From: Allopusillimonas lactea
GTDB taxonomy: Bacteria; Pseudomonadota; Gammaproteobacteria; Burkholderiales; Burkholderiaceae_B
Direction: 5' to 3'
NCBI RefSeq assembly: GCF_021653995.1
Contig: NZ_JAJJOZ010000006.1
Span: 186,001-250,000, forward strand
DNA: 64,000 nt
In this document: piece after piece, positions 42,236-51,313 of the stretch
Layout: each line of letters starts with the position of its first letter
Numbering within the stretch: the stretch's first letter is position 1
Translations under genes and position numbers: made by a program
The notes under the pieces: model-generated
Database searches by the model: none
The model's input: the letters and a program-made list of their open reading frames with translations, nothing else
What the model was told of the DNA's origin: nothing

Positions 42236-44332
42236 TCAGTTGGATTGATTCAGGCTGCCAAAGGTGGAACCCTCACGCGCAAGGCGGCGCAAGAGTTCGG
42301 CGGGCGCCCAGAAGTGGGGATCTTCTTTTGCATAGGACTCAAGATCGGCCAGGATGGCGGGCAGGCCGATGTCATCGGCGTACTTCATCGGGCCGCCACG
42401 CCAGCGCGGAAACCCGTAGCCATTGATCAAGACCGTGTCGATGTCAGCGGGGCAGCGTGCAATACCATCATCCAGGACCTTCGCGGCTTCATTGATCAAC
42501 GCGGCCATATAGCGCCGCACGATTTCTTCGTCGGTGAAAGCGCGGGCCACAATGCCGCGCGCAGCGCGCTCGTCGTCGATCAGAGCCAGAACCTCCGGAT
42601 CAGGCCGGCCCTTCTGGCCGCGTTCGGGATACAGGTAGTAGCCCCTTCCCGTCTTCTGGCCGAACCATCCCTTTTCGCACAGCCGGTCGGCCACGCGCAC
42701 GTAGCGCGCTTCGGGTGGGCGCGTTGCCGCCTTCCGTTTGCGTGTGGCCCAGCCAATGTCGCCCCCCGTCAGATCGGCGGTACGGAAGGGGCCCATGGCG
42801 TAGCCAAACTGTTCCAGTGCCTGGTCGATCTGGTAGGGTGAGGCGCCATCCTCCATCATGTGCGTTGCGGCTTCGCGATACACATAAAGAACGCGGTTGC
42901 CGATGAAGCCATCACAGACACCCGCGCGCACCGGCACCTTGTCCAACCGGCGCGCCAGCGCGAAAGAGGTGGCTACAACGTCGTCGGCAACGCGCGCGGG
43001 AACCACAATCTCCAGCAGCTTCATGATGTTGGCGGGCGAGAAAAAGTGCAGGCCAATGACATCCTGCGGTCGTGATGTGCTCGCGGCAAGCAGGTCAATG
43101 TCCAGATACGAGGTATTCGTGGCCAGAATGGCACCCGGGTGGCAGACGCGATCCAGCTCGGCGAACACCTGTTTCTTGACGTCCATGTCTTCGAAGACGG
43201 CTTCGATGACAAGATCGACCTCCGCCAGCATTGCGTAGTCGGTAGCGGTGCTCAGCCGTGAAAGACGTTCATCGCGTACTGCCGCTTGTATGCGGCCGCG
43301 CTCGACTTGGCGTCGATAGATGTTCTCGATGCGGTCCTGGCCGGCTTGCAGTGACGCGTTGTCGCGTTCGATCAGCGTTACATCCATGCCCGCATCCAGC
43401 ATCGCCACGGCGATGCCGGCGCCCATGGTGCCACCGCCTATGACGCCGGCGCGCTGTACTTGACGGCCGGCCCCACCCGGCACTTTGGCAGCGTGTTTTT
43501 CCGCGAAGAACGCATGCGTGAGCCCCCGGTGCTCCGTGCTGTTTGTGCATTGCTGGAACGCCTGCCGCTCGAATCGCAGCCCTTCCTCCAGCGGCATTTC
43601 GATGGCGGCCTGTACACAATCCAACAGCAGGCGTTGGGCGGGCAGCACATGATGCTTGGCATCCAGGCGCTGGCGCTGTGCCATCACGACTTCCAGGTTC
43701 GCACGACGGGAAGCTTCGTCGATCGAGGGCTCAGGCGGCAATGCGGAACACAGCGCCGCCGCGCGCTCCTGGGCGGCGTCGAGCAGCGCGGCTTCGTCGC
43801 AGATTGCATCCAACAGGCCGAGCTTCAGCGCCGTTTCGGCGTTGATGATGCGGCCTTCCATCATCAGGGACAAGGCAGGCTCGACGCCGATCAGGCGTGG
43901 AAGACGCTGCGTGCCGCCTCCGCCTGGCAATAACCCTAGTTTCACTTCGGGCAGGCCCAAGCGCGTCCCGGGTGCGGCGAGGCGAGCATGCGCGGCCAGC
44001 GCTAATTCCAGGCCGCCGCCAAGCGCTATGCCTTTCATTGCGGCCACGATGGGTTTGCGGCTCGCAGCAATGCGCCGTGCGACATCGCCGGTCCACGGTG
44101 ATTGCCGTGGCCGATCAAACTCGCGGATATCGGCGCCGGCACAGAAAACCTCGTGATCGCCATACAGGACAATGGCTTTGACGGAATCCTGCTGTTCAGC
44201 CATGGCCAGCGCGTCGTCAGCTTGACGACGCAGCGTGTGATCAAGCGCGTTCAGGGGTGGATGACTCAAGCGCAGAAACAGGATGCCATCGTGGATGGCG
44301 GAATGCACATGACTCGGTTCAATGGTAGACAT
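42236..44332 (-). CDS. Bifunctional enoyl-CoA hydratase/3-hydroxyacyl-CoA dehydrogenase (FadB/PimF-like)
   Basis: The 698-residue fusion starts with a crotonase domain (residues 1-180; CAGADIREF, GGGLELALAAHARL, GLPEVKLGLLPGGGGTQRLP) that keeps both catalytic glutamates. It continues with an NAD-binding 3-hydroxyacyl-CoA dehydrogenase domain (VIGGGTMGAGIAVAMLDAGM; GLHFFSPANIMKLLEIV with the catalytic His and Glu). A C-terminal duplicated domain completes it. Order and length match FadB and PimF. I prefer the ATG at 44332 over a TTG at 44347. The gene begins 8 bases after the acyl-CoA dehydrogenase stop. Confidence 0.94.
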   Translation of the reverse strand: MSTIEPSHVHSAIHDGILFLRLSHPPLNALDHTLRRQADDALAMAEQQDSVKAIVLYGDHEVFCAGADIREFDRPRQSPWTGDVARRIAASRKPIVAAMKGIALGGGLELALAAHARLAAPGTRLGLPEVKLGLLPGGGGTQRLPRLIGVEPALSLMMEGRIINAETALKLGLLDAICDEAALLDAAQERAAALCSALPPEPSIDEASRRANLEVVMAQRQRLDAKHHVLPAQRLLLDCVQAAIEMPLEEGLRFERQAFQQCTNSTEHRGLTHAFFAEKHAAKVPGGAGRQVQRAGVIGGGTMGAGIAVAMLDAGMDVTLIERDNASLQAGQDRIENIYRRQVERGRIQAAVRDERLSRLSTATDYAMLAEVDLVIEAVFEDMDVKKQVFAELDRVCHPGAILATNTSYLDIDLLAASTSRPQDVIGLHFFSPANIMKLLEIVVPARVADDVVATSFALARRLDKVPVRAGVCDGFIGNRVLYVYREAATHMMEDGASPYQIDQALEQFGYAMGPFRTADLTGGDIGWATRKRKAATRPPEARYVRVADRLCEKGWFGQKTGRGYYLYPERGQKGRPDPEVLALIDDERAARGIVARAFTDEEIVRRYMAALINEAAKVLDDGIARCPADIDTVLINGYGFPRWRGGPMKYADDIGLPAILADLESYAKEDPHFWAPAELLRRLAREGSTFGSLNQSN

Positions 44333-44340
44333 GGAAACAC

Positions 44341-45468
44341 TCAACAATCAGTCTTCGATGCGAAGGGGGCGTTGGCAACAAGGGATAGGTGATCGTCCTG
44401 CGAGCCGAAACTTGCGTCGCAGCACAACAGCTTGCGGTAATAGTGTCCGATGGGATACTCGTACGCCATGCCCATGCCACCGTGCAACTGGATCGCCTGG
44501 CCGCCGACATGTCGCGCACTGCGCCCCACGGTGAGCTTGGCCAGGCTGAGATCGCGGCACGCCTCGGGGTCGCCCGCGGCGGCGGCGTCCGCGCGGATGG
44601 CGGCAAGCAGTGTCATGGATCGTGCACGCTCAGTTGCGATCAGCATGTCTACGTAACGATGCTGCAGGGCCTGCTGCGCCGCCAATGGCTTGCCGAACTG
44701 GCTGCGCTCGTGCAGATAATCCCGGCAGATTTGCAAAGCTTTGTCCATGGCGCCCAGCGCTTCGGCGCAGCTAGCCGCCAGACCCCGATACACTGCGCGC
44801 AATAGAAGAGATTCCGCGCGCGATGCGTCGGCCAGGCAGGCGACTGCGGCAACGTTGTCAAAAGCCAGGTCGGCGCTATGGCTGCCATCGGCTAACGGGG
44901 CACCTTGACGGGTCAGGCCATCGCTGTGTGCATCGATCAACAACAGCACGATGCCGTCTTCATGTCGTGCAGACACAATCAGCCAGTCAGCGTGCGCGCC
45001 GTTGTCCACCAGAATCTTGTGTCCGGAAACGCGCCAGGTTGAGCCGTCCTGTACAGCACGAGTTTCGATGCGCAATGGTGCAAAGCCTTGATCGCTTTCG
45101 GCCCATGCCAGGGCTAGGCTGGCGTCGCCCGCGATGGCGGCTTGCAACGCATGTGCGGCCGCCGGTTCGCCAGCCAGCAAAGGCGCGCCGAGTACGGCAG
45201 TGGACAGCAAGGGTTCTGTATTGAGCGCGGCGCCCGCCCCTTCCATCAGCAACATGGCTTCCTGCGGCCCCAATCCCAGCCCACCGTCGCTTTCGGGCAC
45301 GGTCAGACCCAGCCAGCCGAGCTCTCCCATCGCTTTCCACGCCGTGGCGTCGGGCCGCTGCTGCCGCCCGAGGCGGTCGAGGTGGCGTTCAAACGCATAG
45401 GCGCTTGAGAAGTAGTCGAACACGCTTGCGCGTATCATCTCCTGTTCATCGGAGAGTGTCAGGTTCAT
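44341..45468 (-). CDS. Acyl-CoA dehydrogenase, PimD-like small subunit type
   Basis: The 375-residue protein begins MNLTLSDEQEMIRASVFDYF, contains GLTVPESDGGLGLGPQEAML and ends with a C-terminal domain (GGQAIQLHGGMGMAYEYPIG). It resembles PimD-type acyl-CoA dehydrogenases, which form heteromers with a PimC-like partner. The partner is encoded 13 bases upstream at 45482. It uses FAD to oxidise acyl-CoA to 2-enoyl-CoA. The catalytic glutamate is not obvious in this subunit, which would be consistent with a partner supplying it. Confidence 0.9.
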   Translation of the reverse strand: MNLTLSDEQEMIRASVFDYFSSAYAFERHLDRLGRQQRPDATAWKAMGELGWLGLTVPESDGGLGLGPQEAMLLMEGAGAALNTEPLLSTAVLGAPLLAGEPAAAHALQAAIAGDASLALAWAESDQGFAPLRIETRAVQDGSTWRVSGHKILVDNGAHADWLIVSARHEDGIVLLLIDAHSDGLTRQGAPLADGSHSADLAFDNVAAVACLADASRAESLLLRAVYRGLAASCAEALGAMDKALQICRDYLHERSQFGKPLAAQQALQHRYVDMLIATERARSMTLLAAIRADAAAAGDPEACRDLSLAKLTVGRSARHVGGQAIQLHGGMGMAYEYPIGHYYRKLLCCDASFGSQDDHLSLVANAPFASKTDC

Positions 45469-45481
45469 GGCATATCCTCGC

Positions 45482-46666
45482 TTAATTCTGGAAGCGGCTC
45501 TTGACGATCACGTTCTTCTGAATCTCCGAGCTGCCGCCGTAGATCGTGGCCACCCTGTTGAACAGATGGTCGCCAAGTAGACCGTGGGCAGTGTCGTCGC
45601 CGAGCGGCGACTGTGTGTAGCGGCCGGTATACACCATCGCATAACGGCCAGCCATGTCTACGAGGAGCTCTGTGAGGGCCTGACAAATCTCAGAGCCTTC
45701 GATTTTCAACATGGAAGAGTCGGCAATATCGAAGCCTGCGCCGGGGCGGTATGCGGCCAAGGCGCGCAGTTCGGTCAACTCAAGGGCTCGCAGGCGTGCT
45801 TCGATTTCGCACAGGCGGTGGCGGTACAAAGGGTTGTCGATAGGGCGGCTTCCGTCAACGCGGGGATGAGAGGCAAGGCGTTGAGCGCGCGCCAGTTGCA
45901 TGCGCGACCGACCGACACGTGCAATCATTGCCCGTTCATGGCCCAGGAGAAACTTGGCATATGTCCAGCCCTCGCCTTCCTTGCCTACGAGCCCCGACTT
46001 TGGCACACGCACATCGTTAAAGAACACTTCGCAGATGCTGGCGCCCTCATCAATCGTGCGTACCGGGCGCACCTCGATGCCTGGGCTCTTCATGTCCAGA
46101 AGCAGGAAAGATATACCCTCCTGCGGCTTGCCGGTGTCGATTGTGCGTGCGAGGCAGAACATCATGTCCGCAAAGCGCCCGTGCGTCGTCCAGGCTTTCT
46201 GCCCATTGAGTAGATAATGGTCGCCACAGTCCACGGCACGCGTGCGCAGCGATGCAAGGTCAGAGCCGGCGTTGGGCTCTGAGAAGCCCTGGCACCACCA
46301 CGTATCTGAACTAAGGATGTCCGGTAGATACTGTTTCTTCTGCTCGTCTGATCCGAAGGTATAGATCACCGGCCCAACCATGGAGATGCCAAACGGAATG
46401 GTTTCAGGCGCGCATTGCAGGGCGAGTTCATGGAGGAACACACGCTGCTTACCCAGGCTCCAGCCTGTACCGCCGAACTGTACCGGCCAGGCGGGCGCAA
46501 TCCATCCTTTACGGTGCAGATGTTTTTGCCAGTCGACATACTCCTGCTTCTCGAGCTTTTCGCCGTACAGGACTTTGCGGCGCACCGTCTCAGGCAGATG
46601 TGCTTGTGCGAACGCTCGTACTTCTTGGCGGAACTCGAGCTCTTCCGGCGTTACTTCAAGATCCAT
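45482..46666 (-). CDS. Acyl-CoA dehydrogenase, PimC-like large subunit type
   Basis: The 394-residue protein starts MDLEVTPEELEFRQEVRAFA and contains WIAPAWPVQFGGTGWSLGKQ, WWCQGFSEPNAGSDLASLRT and the C-terminal ATIYGGSSEIQKNVI. The WP-x-FGG-x-GW block is typical of the PimC group of bacterial ACADs acting on dicarboxyl-CoA or other bulky acyl-CoAs. It precedes the PimD-like gene by 13 bases, supporting a heteromeric enzyme. It is the first beta-oxidation gene after the IclR regulator (41-base gap). Confidence 0.92.
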   Translation of the reverse strand: MDLEVTPEELEFRQEVRAFAQAHLPETVRRKVLYGEKLEKQEYVDWQKHLHRKGWIAPAWPVQFGGTGWSLGKQRVFLHELALQCAPETIPFGISMVGPVIYTFGSDEQKKQYLPDILSSDTWWCQGFSEPNAGSDLASLRTRAVDCGDHYLLNGQKAWTTHGRFADMMFCLARTIDTGKPQEGISFLLLDMKSPGIEVRPVRTIDEGASICEVFFNDVRVPKSGLVGKEGEGWTYAKFLLGHERAMIARVGRSRMQLARAQRLASHPRVDGSRPIDNPLYRHRLCEIEARLRALELTELRALAAYRPGAGFDIADSSMLKIEGSEICQALTELLVDMAGRYAMVYTGRYTQSPLGDDTAHGLLGDHLFNRVATIYGGSSEIQKNVIVKSRFQN

Positions 46667-46707
46667 GATGATGTTTGCTTTGCTGAAGGTTTAAATCGGC
46701 TATATGT

Positions 46708-47571
46708 TCAAATCGGCTGTATGGGGAAGGCTGCCTTGATATGTATTGGCACATCGGGTAGAAACTCGGCTGCTACGTCGTTGACCGTGCTGGGGATGTC
46801 TTCCAGGCGCGCAAGCACATCCTTTTTAGGGCCAGCTACAGCCAGGGCCATCAGCCCGGCATGAACGCCAGCTCCTGGGTCGGTGACCAGCGCAAACGAA
46901 AAAGATGCACGGTTGGCGCTTTGAAGCCGATGTGAGTACACGAAGCCCGCTTGACGCGCCTTGTCAACGATATCCAGAACCTGCCTCAAGGAACTGACCG
47001 GCGATGGATGCTCGCCTCGTGCCAGGCAAGCGTTGGCGATGGCGCACACATCATCATCGGGGAGCTGTGCCAGCAGGGCATAGCCCATGCCAGTATCGAT
47101 CAATGGGCGAACCACACCAATCGGTACCTGGCTCTTTCGGTCTTTGGGCGCATACAGAACGTGTGCATACTGTACGTAACGGCCACTGCGCTGACCAAGG
47201 ACAATCGTCAAACCAAGCCGTTCTTCCAGTGCGCGCATCGCCAGGCGCAAATTGCTGTGCGGCAGTGCCAGATCGTGCACCCAGCCTCCAAGCATATTCA
47301 GCCGGAGGCTGGGCATATAAGTGCCGTTGTCTGGGTTATGGCATAGGTAGCCCATACGCATCAGTGTTTGCACCAGCATCCAGGCACTGGACTGAGGATA
47401 GTCGCTCGCCCGCACAATCTCCGCCAACGTAACCGGGCGGCCCAGCTGCTCGAGCAGCTCCAGGAGCTCGAGCACGCGCTGCGCCGATTTGACGGCACGC
47501 GTACCCAGGTCACGTGGGCCATCTTTGATGGTCGGGTCTGGCAGCTCGAGCGGGCGGAGGGAACGGGACAT
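46708..47571 (-). CDS. IclR-family transcriptional regulator
   Basis: The 287-residue protein has an N-terminal winged helix (QRVLELLELLEQLGRPVTLA, IVRASDYPQSSAWMLVQTLM) and an IclR effector domain (RPLIDTGMGYALLAQLPDDD). It sits inside the operon, between the Bug receptor (12-base gap) and the first dehydrogenase (41-base gap), so it is transcribed with the pathway it probably controls. A 12-base palindrome at 50216-50227, upstream of the ligase gene, is a candidate target. Embedding gives the regulator a feedback position. Confidence 0.92.
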   Translation of the reverse strand: MSRSLRPLELPDPTIKDGPRDLGTRAVKSAQRVLELLELLEQLGRPVTLAEIVRASDYPQSSAWMLVQTLMRMGYLCHNPDNGTYMPSLRLNMLGGWVHDLALPHSNLRLAMRALEERLGLTIVLGQRSGRYVQYAHVLYAPKDRKSQVPIGVVRPLIDTGMGYALLAQLPDDDVCAIANACLARGEHPSPVSSLRQVLDIVDKARQAGFVYSHRLQSANRASFSFALVTDPGAGVHAGLMALAVAGPKKDVLARLEDIPSTVNDVAAEFLPDVPIHIKAAFPIQPI

Positions 47572-47583
47572 GGCGCCTGTAAA

Positions 47584-48573
47584 TCAGTCGGTGCGGATGT
47601 TGGCCGATTTCGCCAAGTCCGCCCAACGTTCGATGTCAGCATGGAAGAACTCGGTGAACGAAGCGGAATCGCTGCCTACTGGATCAAGGTTCATGCCGAC
47701 CAGCTTGGCGCGTACGTCGGGTGCGGCGACAGCATCAGCGACCTGCTTGGCCATGGCCTGAACGATGGGCTGGGAAGTGCCCTTGGCGGCGAACAGGCCG
47801 AACCATGCGCCTAAATTGAAGCCAGCATAACCGAGCTCTTGCATTGTGGGGATATTCGGCAGGGATGCCATGCGCTTCTCGCCGGTTACGGCCAAGACAG
47901 TCACACGATTGGAGTTTAGATGCGGCAAGGCCGAGCCTATATCGGGAAAAGCATAAGCGACAACGCCCGCCAAAAGGTCGGTCATCATAGGCGCAGCCCC
48001 TTTGTATGGAATGTGCTGCGCACTGCTGCCCGTGGTTTGGCTGAACTGCGCGCCCAGGAAATGACCAGTGGAGCCGTTTCCGTAAGAGCCGTAGCTGTGC
48101 TTCTGCGGGTTTTCCTTCAAAGCTTTGATCAACGCCTCGACGGAATTTGCCTTGATGACATTTGGATTGATGGCGAGAACATTAGACGACCTCGCAACGA
48201 GAGAAACCGGTATGAAATCACGCTTTGCGTCGTACGGCAGCTTGACCGTCGTCGTGGCCGGGAGCTGAGACATCGTGGTGAAGCCCAGCATGAACGTGTA
48301 GCCGTCAGTGCCGGCATTTAACAGTGCATTGCTGCCGATGACGCCAGTGCCGCCGGGGCGGTTTTCTACAACGATAGGTTGCTTGAGCACGTCACCAATG
48401 TGCTTGGCCAACAGCCTTGCCACGGTGTCTGCGCCGCCGCCCGCCGAACTCGGCACGATAAAGCGGATCGGTTGCGACGGCCAGTCGCTGCCCGACGCTG
48501 AAGCTGGCACGCTATGCGTCAAGGCCAGTGCCGCGGCTGCGGCAATAAATTGTCTGCGTGCAATAAGGGCCAC
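47584..48573 (-). CDS. Bug/TctC-family receptor
   Basis: The 329-residue protein has a signal peptide with a leading RRQ (MALIARRQFIAAAAALALTH, cleavage after ASA). It carries IRFIVPSSAGGGADTVARLL, ENRPGGTGVIGSNALLNAGT and MASLPNIPTMQELGYAGFN. It lies between the ligase and IclR genes. By analogy with the adipate receptor AdpC of the tripartite tricarboxylate transporter family, dicarboxylate binding would fit the pim-like operon, but the ligand is unproven. GAGAGAG sequence upstream of the ATG serves as ribosome site. Confidence 0.93.
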   Translation of the reverse strand: MALIARRQFIAAAAALALTHSVPASASGSDWPSQPIRFIVPSSAGGGADTVARLLAKHIGDVLKQPIVVENRPGGTGVIGSNALLNAGTDGYTFMLGFTTMSQLPATTTVKLPYDAKRDFIPVSLVARSSNVLAINPNVIKANSVEALIKALKENPQKHSYGSYGNGSTGHFLGAQFSQTTGSSAQHIPYKGAAPMMTDLLAGVVAYAFPDIGSALPHLNSNRVTVLAVTGEKRMASLPNIPTMQELGYAGFNLGAWFGLFAAKGTSQPIVQAMAKQVADAVAAPDVRAKLVGMNLDPVGSDSASFTEFFHADIERWADLAKSANIRTD

Positions 48574-48605
48574 GTCTCTCTCCTGTATGAAAATGAATAT
48601 ATTCT

Positions 48606-50144
48606 CTAGACGTTTTGCGTGTGTTCCGCGAGCGCTAGATCCATGACAGCTTTGCGCAGAATCTTTCCGTTGCTCGCCGTAGGAAGCTGCGCAAGTACAA
48701 CAACTCTTTGTGGCCGTTTGTAGGGAGCAAGCCTTTGGCGCACTGAATCCAGCAGCGCTTCAGTCTGAATTGACACACCTTCCTCGGCTTCAATGAACGC
48801 GACGATTTGCTCGTCTCCGTTCTGAGGTACGCCAACGACGCACGATTGGCGCACCTCAGGCAGTGCGTTGATCACGGCTTCAACCTCACTTGGATACACA
48901 TTGAAGCCGGATCTTATGATTAGATCCTTGATACGCCCCATAACGAACAGAGCACCATCCGGGGCCTCGCATAAAAGATCACCGGTTCGCAGCCAGCCGT
49001 TCTCGTCTAGCACCTCGGCTGTCTGTTGAGGCGCTTTGTAATAGCCCTTCATCACATTTGGGCCGCGCACAAGCAGTTCGCCAATCTGGCCGTGCGGCAG
49101 GGTTTGCCCTTGCTTATCAACAATGCGCGATTGCATGCCCGGAATTAGGTAGCCCACGCTAAGATCATCGCGACGCTGCCTGTACGGTACCGCGCTGACC
49201 GTGGGGGAAGCCTCGGTAAGCCCGTATCCGTTATTGATCGGCTCGCCGAAGATGGCCTCGATGCGCCCCTTCAACGAAGGGTCCAAAGGCGCGCCGCCAC
49301 AGTGCAGCAGCCGTATCTGTGGCGCCACGATGCGAGTCCCTTGATCATGAGCCTGCAGCAGACGCAAGTACATGGCAGGTACGCCGTGCAGCATCGTAAC
49401 GCCATCGGCTAAAGCCGTAATCGCGTGTGCAATATCAAAACGGCTGGTCAACTGCAGTGTGGCACCTGCGCCCAAGGCGGCCAGCGCCACTGTGCTCAGG
49501 CCATATACGTGTGCCACAGGCAGCGCCGAATACACGCGATCAGAGGGCTTTGTGCCGCGCGCGTTGCGCGCTACCGCCGACGAGTGGCCAAGGTTCGCAT
49601 GCGTCAACATGACGCCCTTGGGTGTGCCGGTGGTGCCGCTGGTATAGATCAATACGGCTACCTGCTCCGCCGAATTTGCGTGTGTCGGTTCAGCGATCAC
49701 ATTCGGATCCGCGTCGGTACATGAAAACCGCAGTCCGGCGATCTGTTCTTCGCGGGCGCCATGGCGTGTGCCATGATCACGTGCATCCTTTGACAAGCCG
49801 CTGGTGGCCAGTGACAGCCTGGGTTGGCAATGGGCCTTAATGGTGTCCACCTCCATCCCTGTCATGCGGGCATTGACGACGACCGCCCAGGCGTCCAGGA
49901 GACTACAGGCAAAGATGGCGGCCAATTGCGTCGTACCGCTTTCGCCGATGACGAGCAAACGGTCTCCGGCGCGCAGACCGCGGTCCCGAAGCAAGTCGGC
50001 CATGGCGCGGACAGCGTTGTCGAGCGCCTCATACGTCCAGATACCCTCGTCGGTGATCAGGGCGGTTTGGTGAGCAAGGTGGGAAACATGCCGGCTGACG
50101 AGCTGGTGGATGCGGAAATCAGGATCAGGTAGGTCGATGGACAT
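48606..50144 (-). CDS. AMP-forming acyl-CoA synthetase (ANL superfamily)
   Basis: The 512-residue ligase has the P-loop YTSGTTGTPKGVM, the A5 motif NNGYGLTEASP, the A7/A8 hinge GWLRTGDL and GRIKDLIIRSGFNVYPSEVE, and the A10 lysine in TASNGKILRK. It activates a carboxylic acid through acyl-AMP to acyl-CoA. It heads the minus-strand operon and so defines its entry substrate. In the pim comparison it takes the place of PimA. The sequence does not reveal chain length or polarity of the acid. Confidence 0.93.
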   Translation of the reverse strand: MSIDLPDPDFRIHQLVSRHVSHLAHQTALITDEGIWTYEALDNAVRAMADLLRDRGLRAGDRLLVIGESGTTQLAAIFACSLLDAWAVVVNARMTGMEVDTIKAHCQPRLSLATSGLSKDARDHGTRHGAREEQIAGLRFSCTDADPNVIAEPTHANSAEQVAVLIYTSGTTGTPKGVMLTHANLGHSSAVARNARGTKPSDRVYSALPVAHVYGLSTVALAALGAGATLQLTSRFDIAHAITALADGVTMLHGVPAMYLRLLQAHDQGTRIVAPQIRLLHCGGAPLDPSLKGRIEAIFGEPINNGYGLTEASPTVSAVPYRQRRDDLSVGYLIPGMQSRIVDKQGQTLPHGQIGELLVRGPNVMKGYYKAPQQTAEVLDENGWLRTGDLLCEAPDGALFVMGRIKDLIIRSGFNVYPSEVEAVINALPEVRQSCVVGVPQNGDEQIVAFIEAEEGVSIQTEALLDSVRQRLAPYKRPQRVVVLAQLPTASNGKILRKAVMDLALAEHTQNV

Positions 50145-50215
50145 GAGGAAACGGCGGGCTGCTCGCTGCGGTTACTGGTGCAGGTCATCATAGGTATGAA
50201 GCCCTTCCATTTCCA

Positions 50216-50227
50216 TCACATATGTGA
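50216..50227. promoter_or_regulatory. 12-base palindrome upstream of the beta-oxidation operon
   Basis: TCACATATGTGA is a perfect palindrome 72-83 bases upstream of the ligase ATG (50144) in the 145-base spacer behind the Bug gene at 50290. It is a candidate operator for the IclR protein encoded in the operon. It is not a CRP site because the half-sites are inverted relative to TGTGA-N6-TCACA. Confidence 0.45.
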
Positions 50228-50289
50228 ATTGTTTGCCTCCGATATGCGCTGGCGCGCAATGCCACCGAGGTGCCGCAAACCGGACGGCG

Positions 50290-51267
50290 TCAATCCAGCG
50301 ATAATCCTGCGCGGTCGATGACCGCCTTCCATTTCGTGCGGTCGGCGGCGATCAGTTCGCCGAATTTTTCGGGCGTCATGGGGATAGCTTCATAGCCGTG
50401 TTCCGCGAGATTCTTGCGGACGTCCGGCATGTTCAGGATGGCGGTTATCTCTTTGTTCAAATAACGGACAATCTCGGTCGGTGTTTTAGCGGGAACCACA
50501 ATGCCGTGCCAGTTTTGCACCTCATAACCCGTTACGGTTTCTGCGACAACAGGTTCGGAAGGGTGTTGGGGCGAGCGCTCTGCAGACGTGGTGGCAAGCG
50601 CGCGCAGGCGGTTGGCTGCGATCAGTGGTTGGCTGGGCTTCTGGCCTCCGAAATTGAAGTCGACCTCGCCCGACACAATGGCATTGGTTGCACCTGACGA
50701 GCCTTTGTAAGGGATGTGCGTGGCCGAAATACCTGTCATCGCGACAAACAGCTCGCTGGCCAGATGCGCAGCGGAGCCCGCGCCGGCTGTCGAATAGGTA
50801 AGCCCATGTTCGGCGCGCTTGCCCTGTTCGATCAGTTGCTCGACCGTCTGGATGCTGGATGCCGGATTGACCACCAGCACCAGGGGCGCACGCACCATCG
50901 CTGTGACTGGAGCGAAATCCTTTTCGGGCTCATAAGACAGCTTCTTGTAAAGAACCGGGTTGATGGACAGTGTGCCCACATGGCCCGCAAACAGGGTGTA
51001 GCCGTCAGGTTCGGCGCGGGCGGCATGGCTGGCCCCTATGCTGCCGCCCGCACCGGGCTTGTTTTCGATGACAATACTCTGCCCGGTTCGTTCGGTCAGT
51101 TTTTCGCCGATCAGTCTGGCGACAAAATCCGTGGAGCCGCCGGGCGTGAAGGGAACGATCAGCTTGATCGTTCGGTTGGGATATGCCTGCGCGGCATGTG
51201 TGTCCAGGCTGTTCAAGGCCAGAAAAGAACTCGCCAGGGCGAGGGCCAGCATAATAGGGTTGCGCAT
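50290..51267 (-). CDS. Bug/TctC-family receptor
   Basis: The 325-residue protein has a signal peptide (MRNPIMLALALASSFLALNS, cleavage after THA). It contains IKLIVPFTPGGSTDFVARLI, ENKPGAGGSIGASHAARAEP and a late TVTGYEVQNWHGIVVPAKTP. I chose 51267 because AGGAG lies 6 bases upstream; the frame is open far upstream only as a shadow of the BKACE gene. It follows the BKACE gene by 46 bases and closes the operon that begins with the GntR gene. It probably imports the acid metabolised by the aconitase-like and BKACE enzymes. Confidence 0.93.
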   Translation of the reverse strand: MRNPIMLALALASSFLALNSLDTHAAQAYPNRTIKLIVPFTPGGSTDFVARLIGEKLTERTGQSIVIENKPGAGGSIGASHAARAEPDGYTLFAGHVGTLSINPVLYKKLSYEPEKDFAPVTAMVRAPLVLVVNPASSIQTVEQLIEQGKRAEHGLTYSTAGAGSAAHLASELFVAMTGISATHIPYKGSSGATNAIVSGEVDFNFGGQKPSQPLIAANRLRALATTSAERSPQHPSEPVVAETVTGYEVQNWHGIVVPAKTPTEIVRYLNKEITAILNMPDVRKNLAEHGYEAIPMTPEKFGELIAADRTKWKAVIDRAGLSLD

Positions 51268-51313
51268 GTCTTCTCCTGATAATTGCTTGCGGCGCCGAGT
51301 TGAGCGGGGCGCG

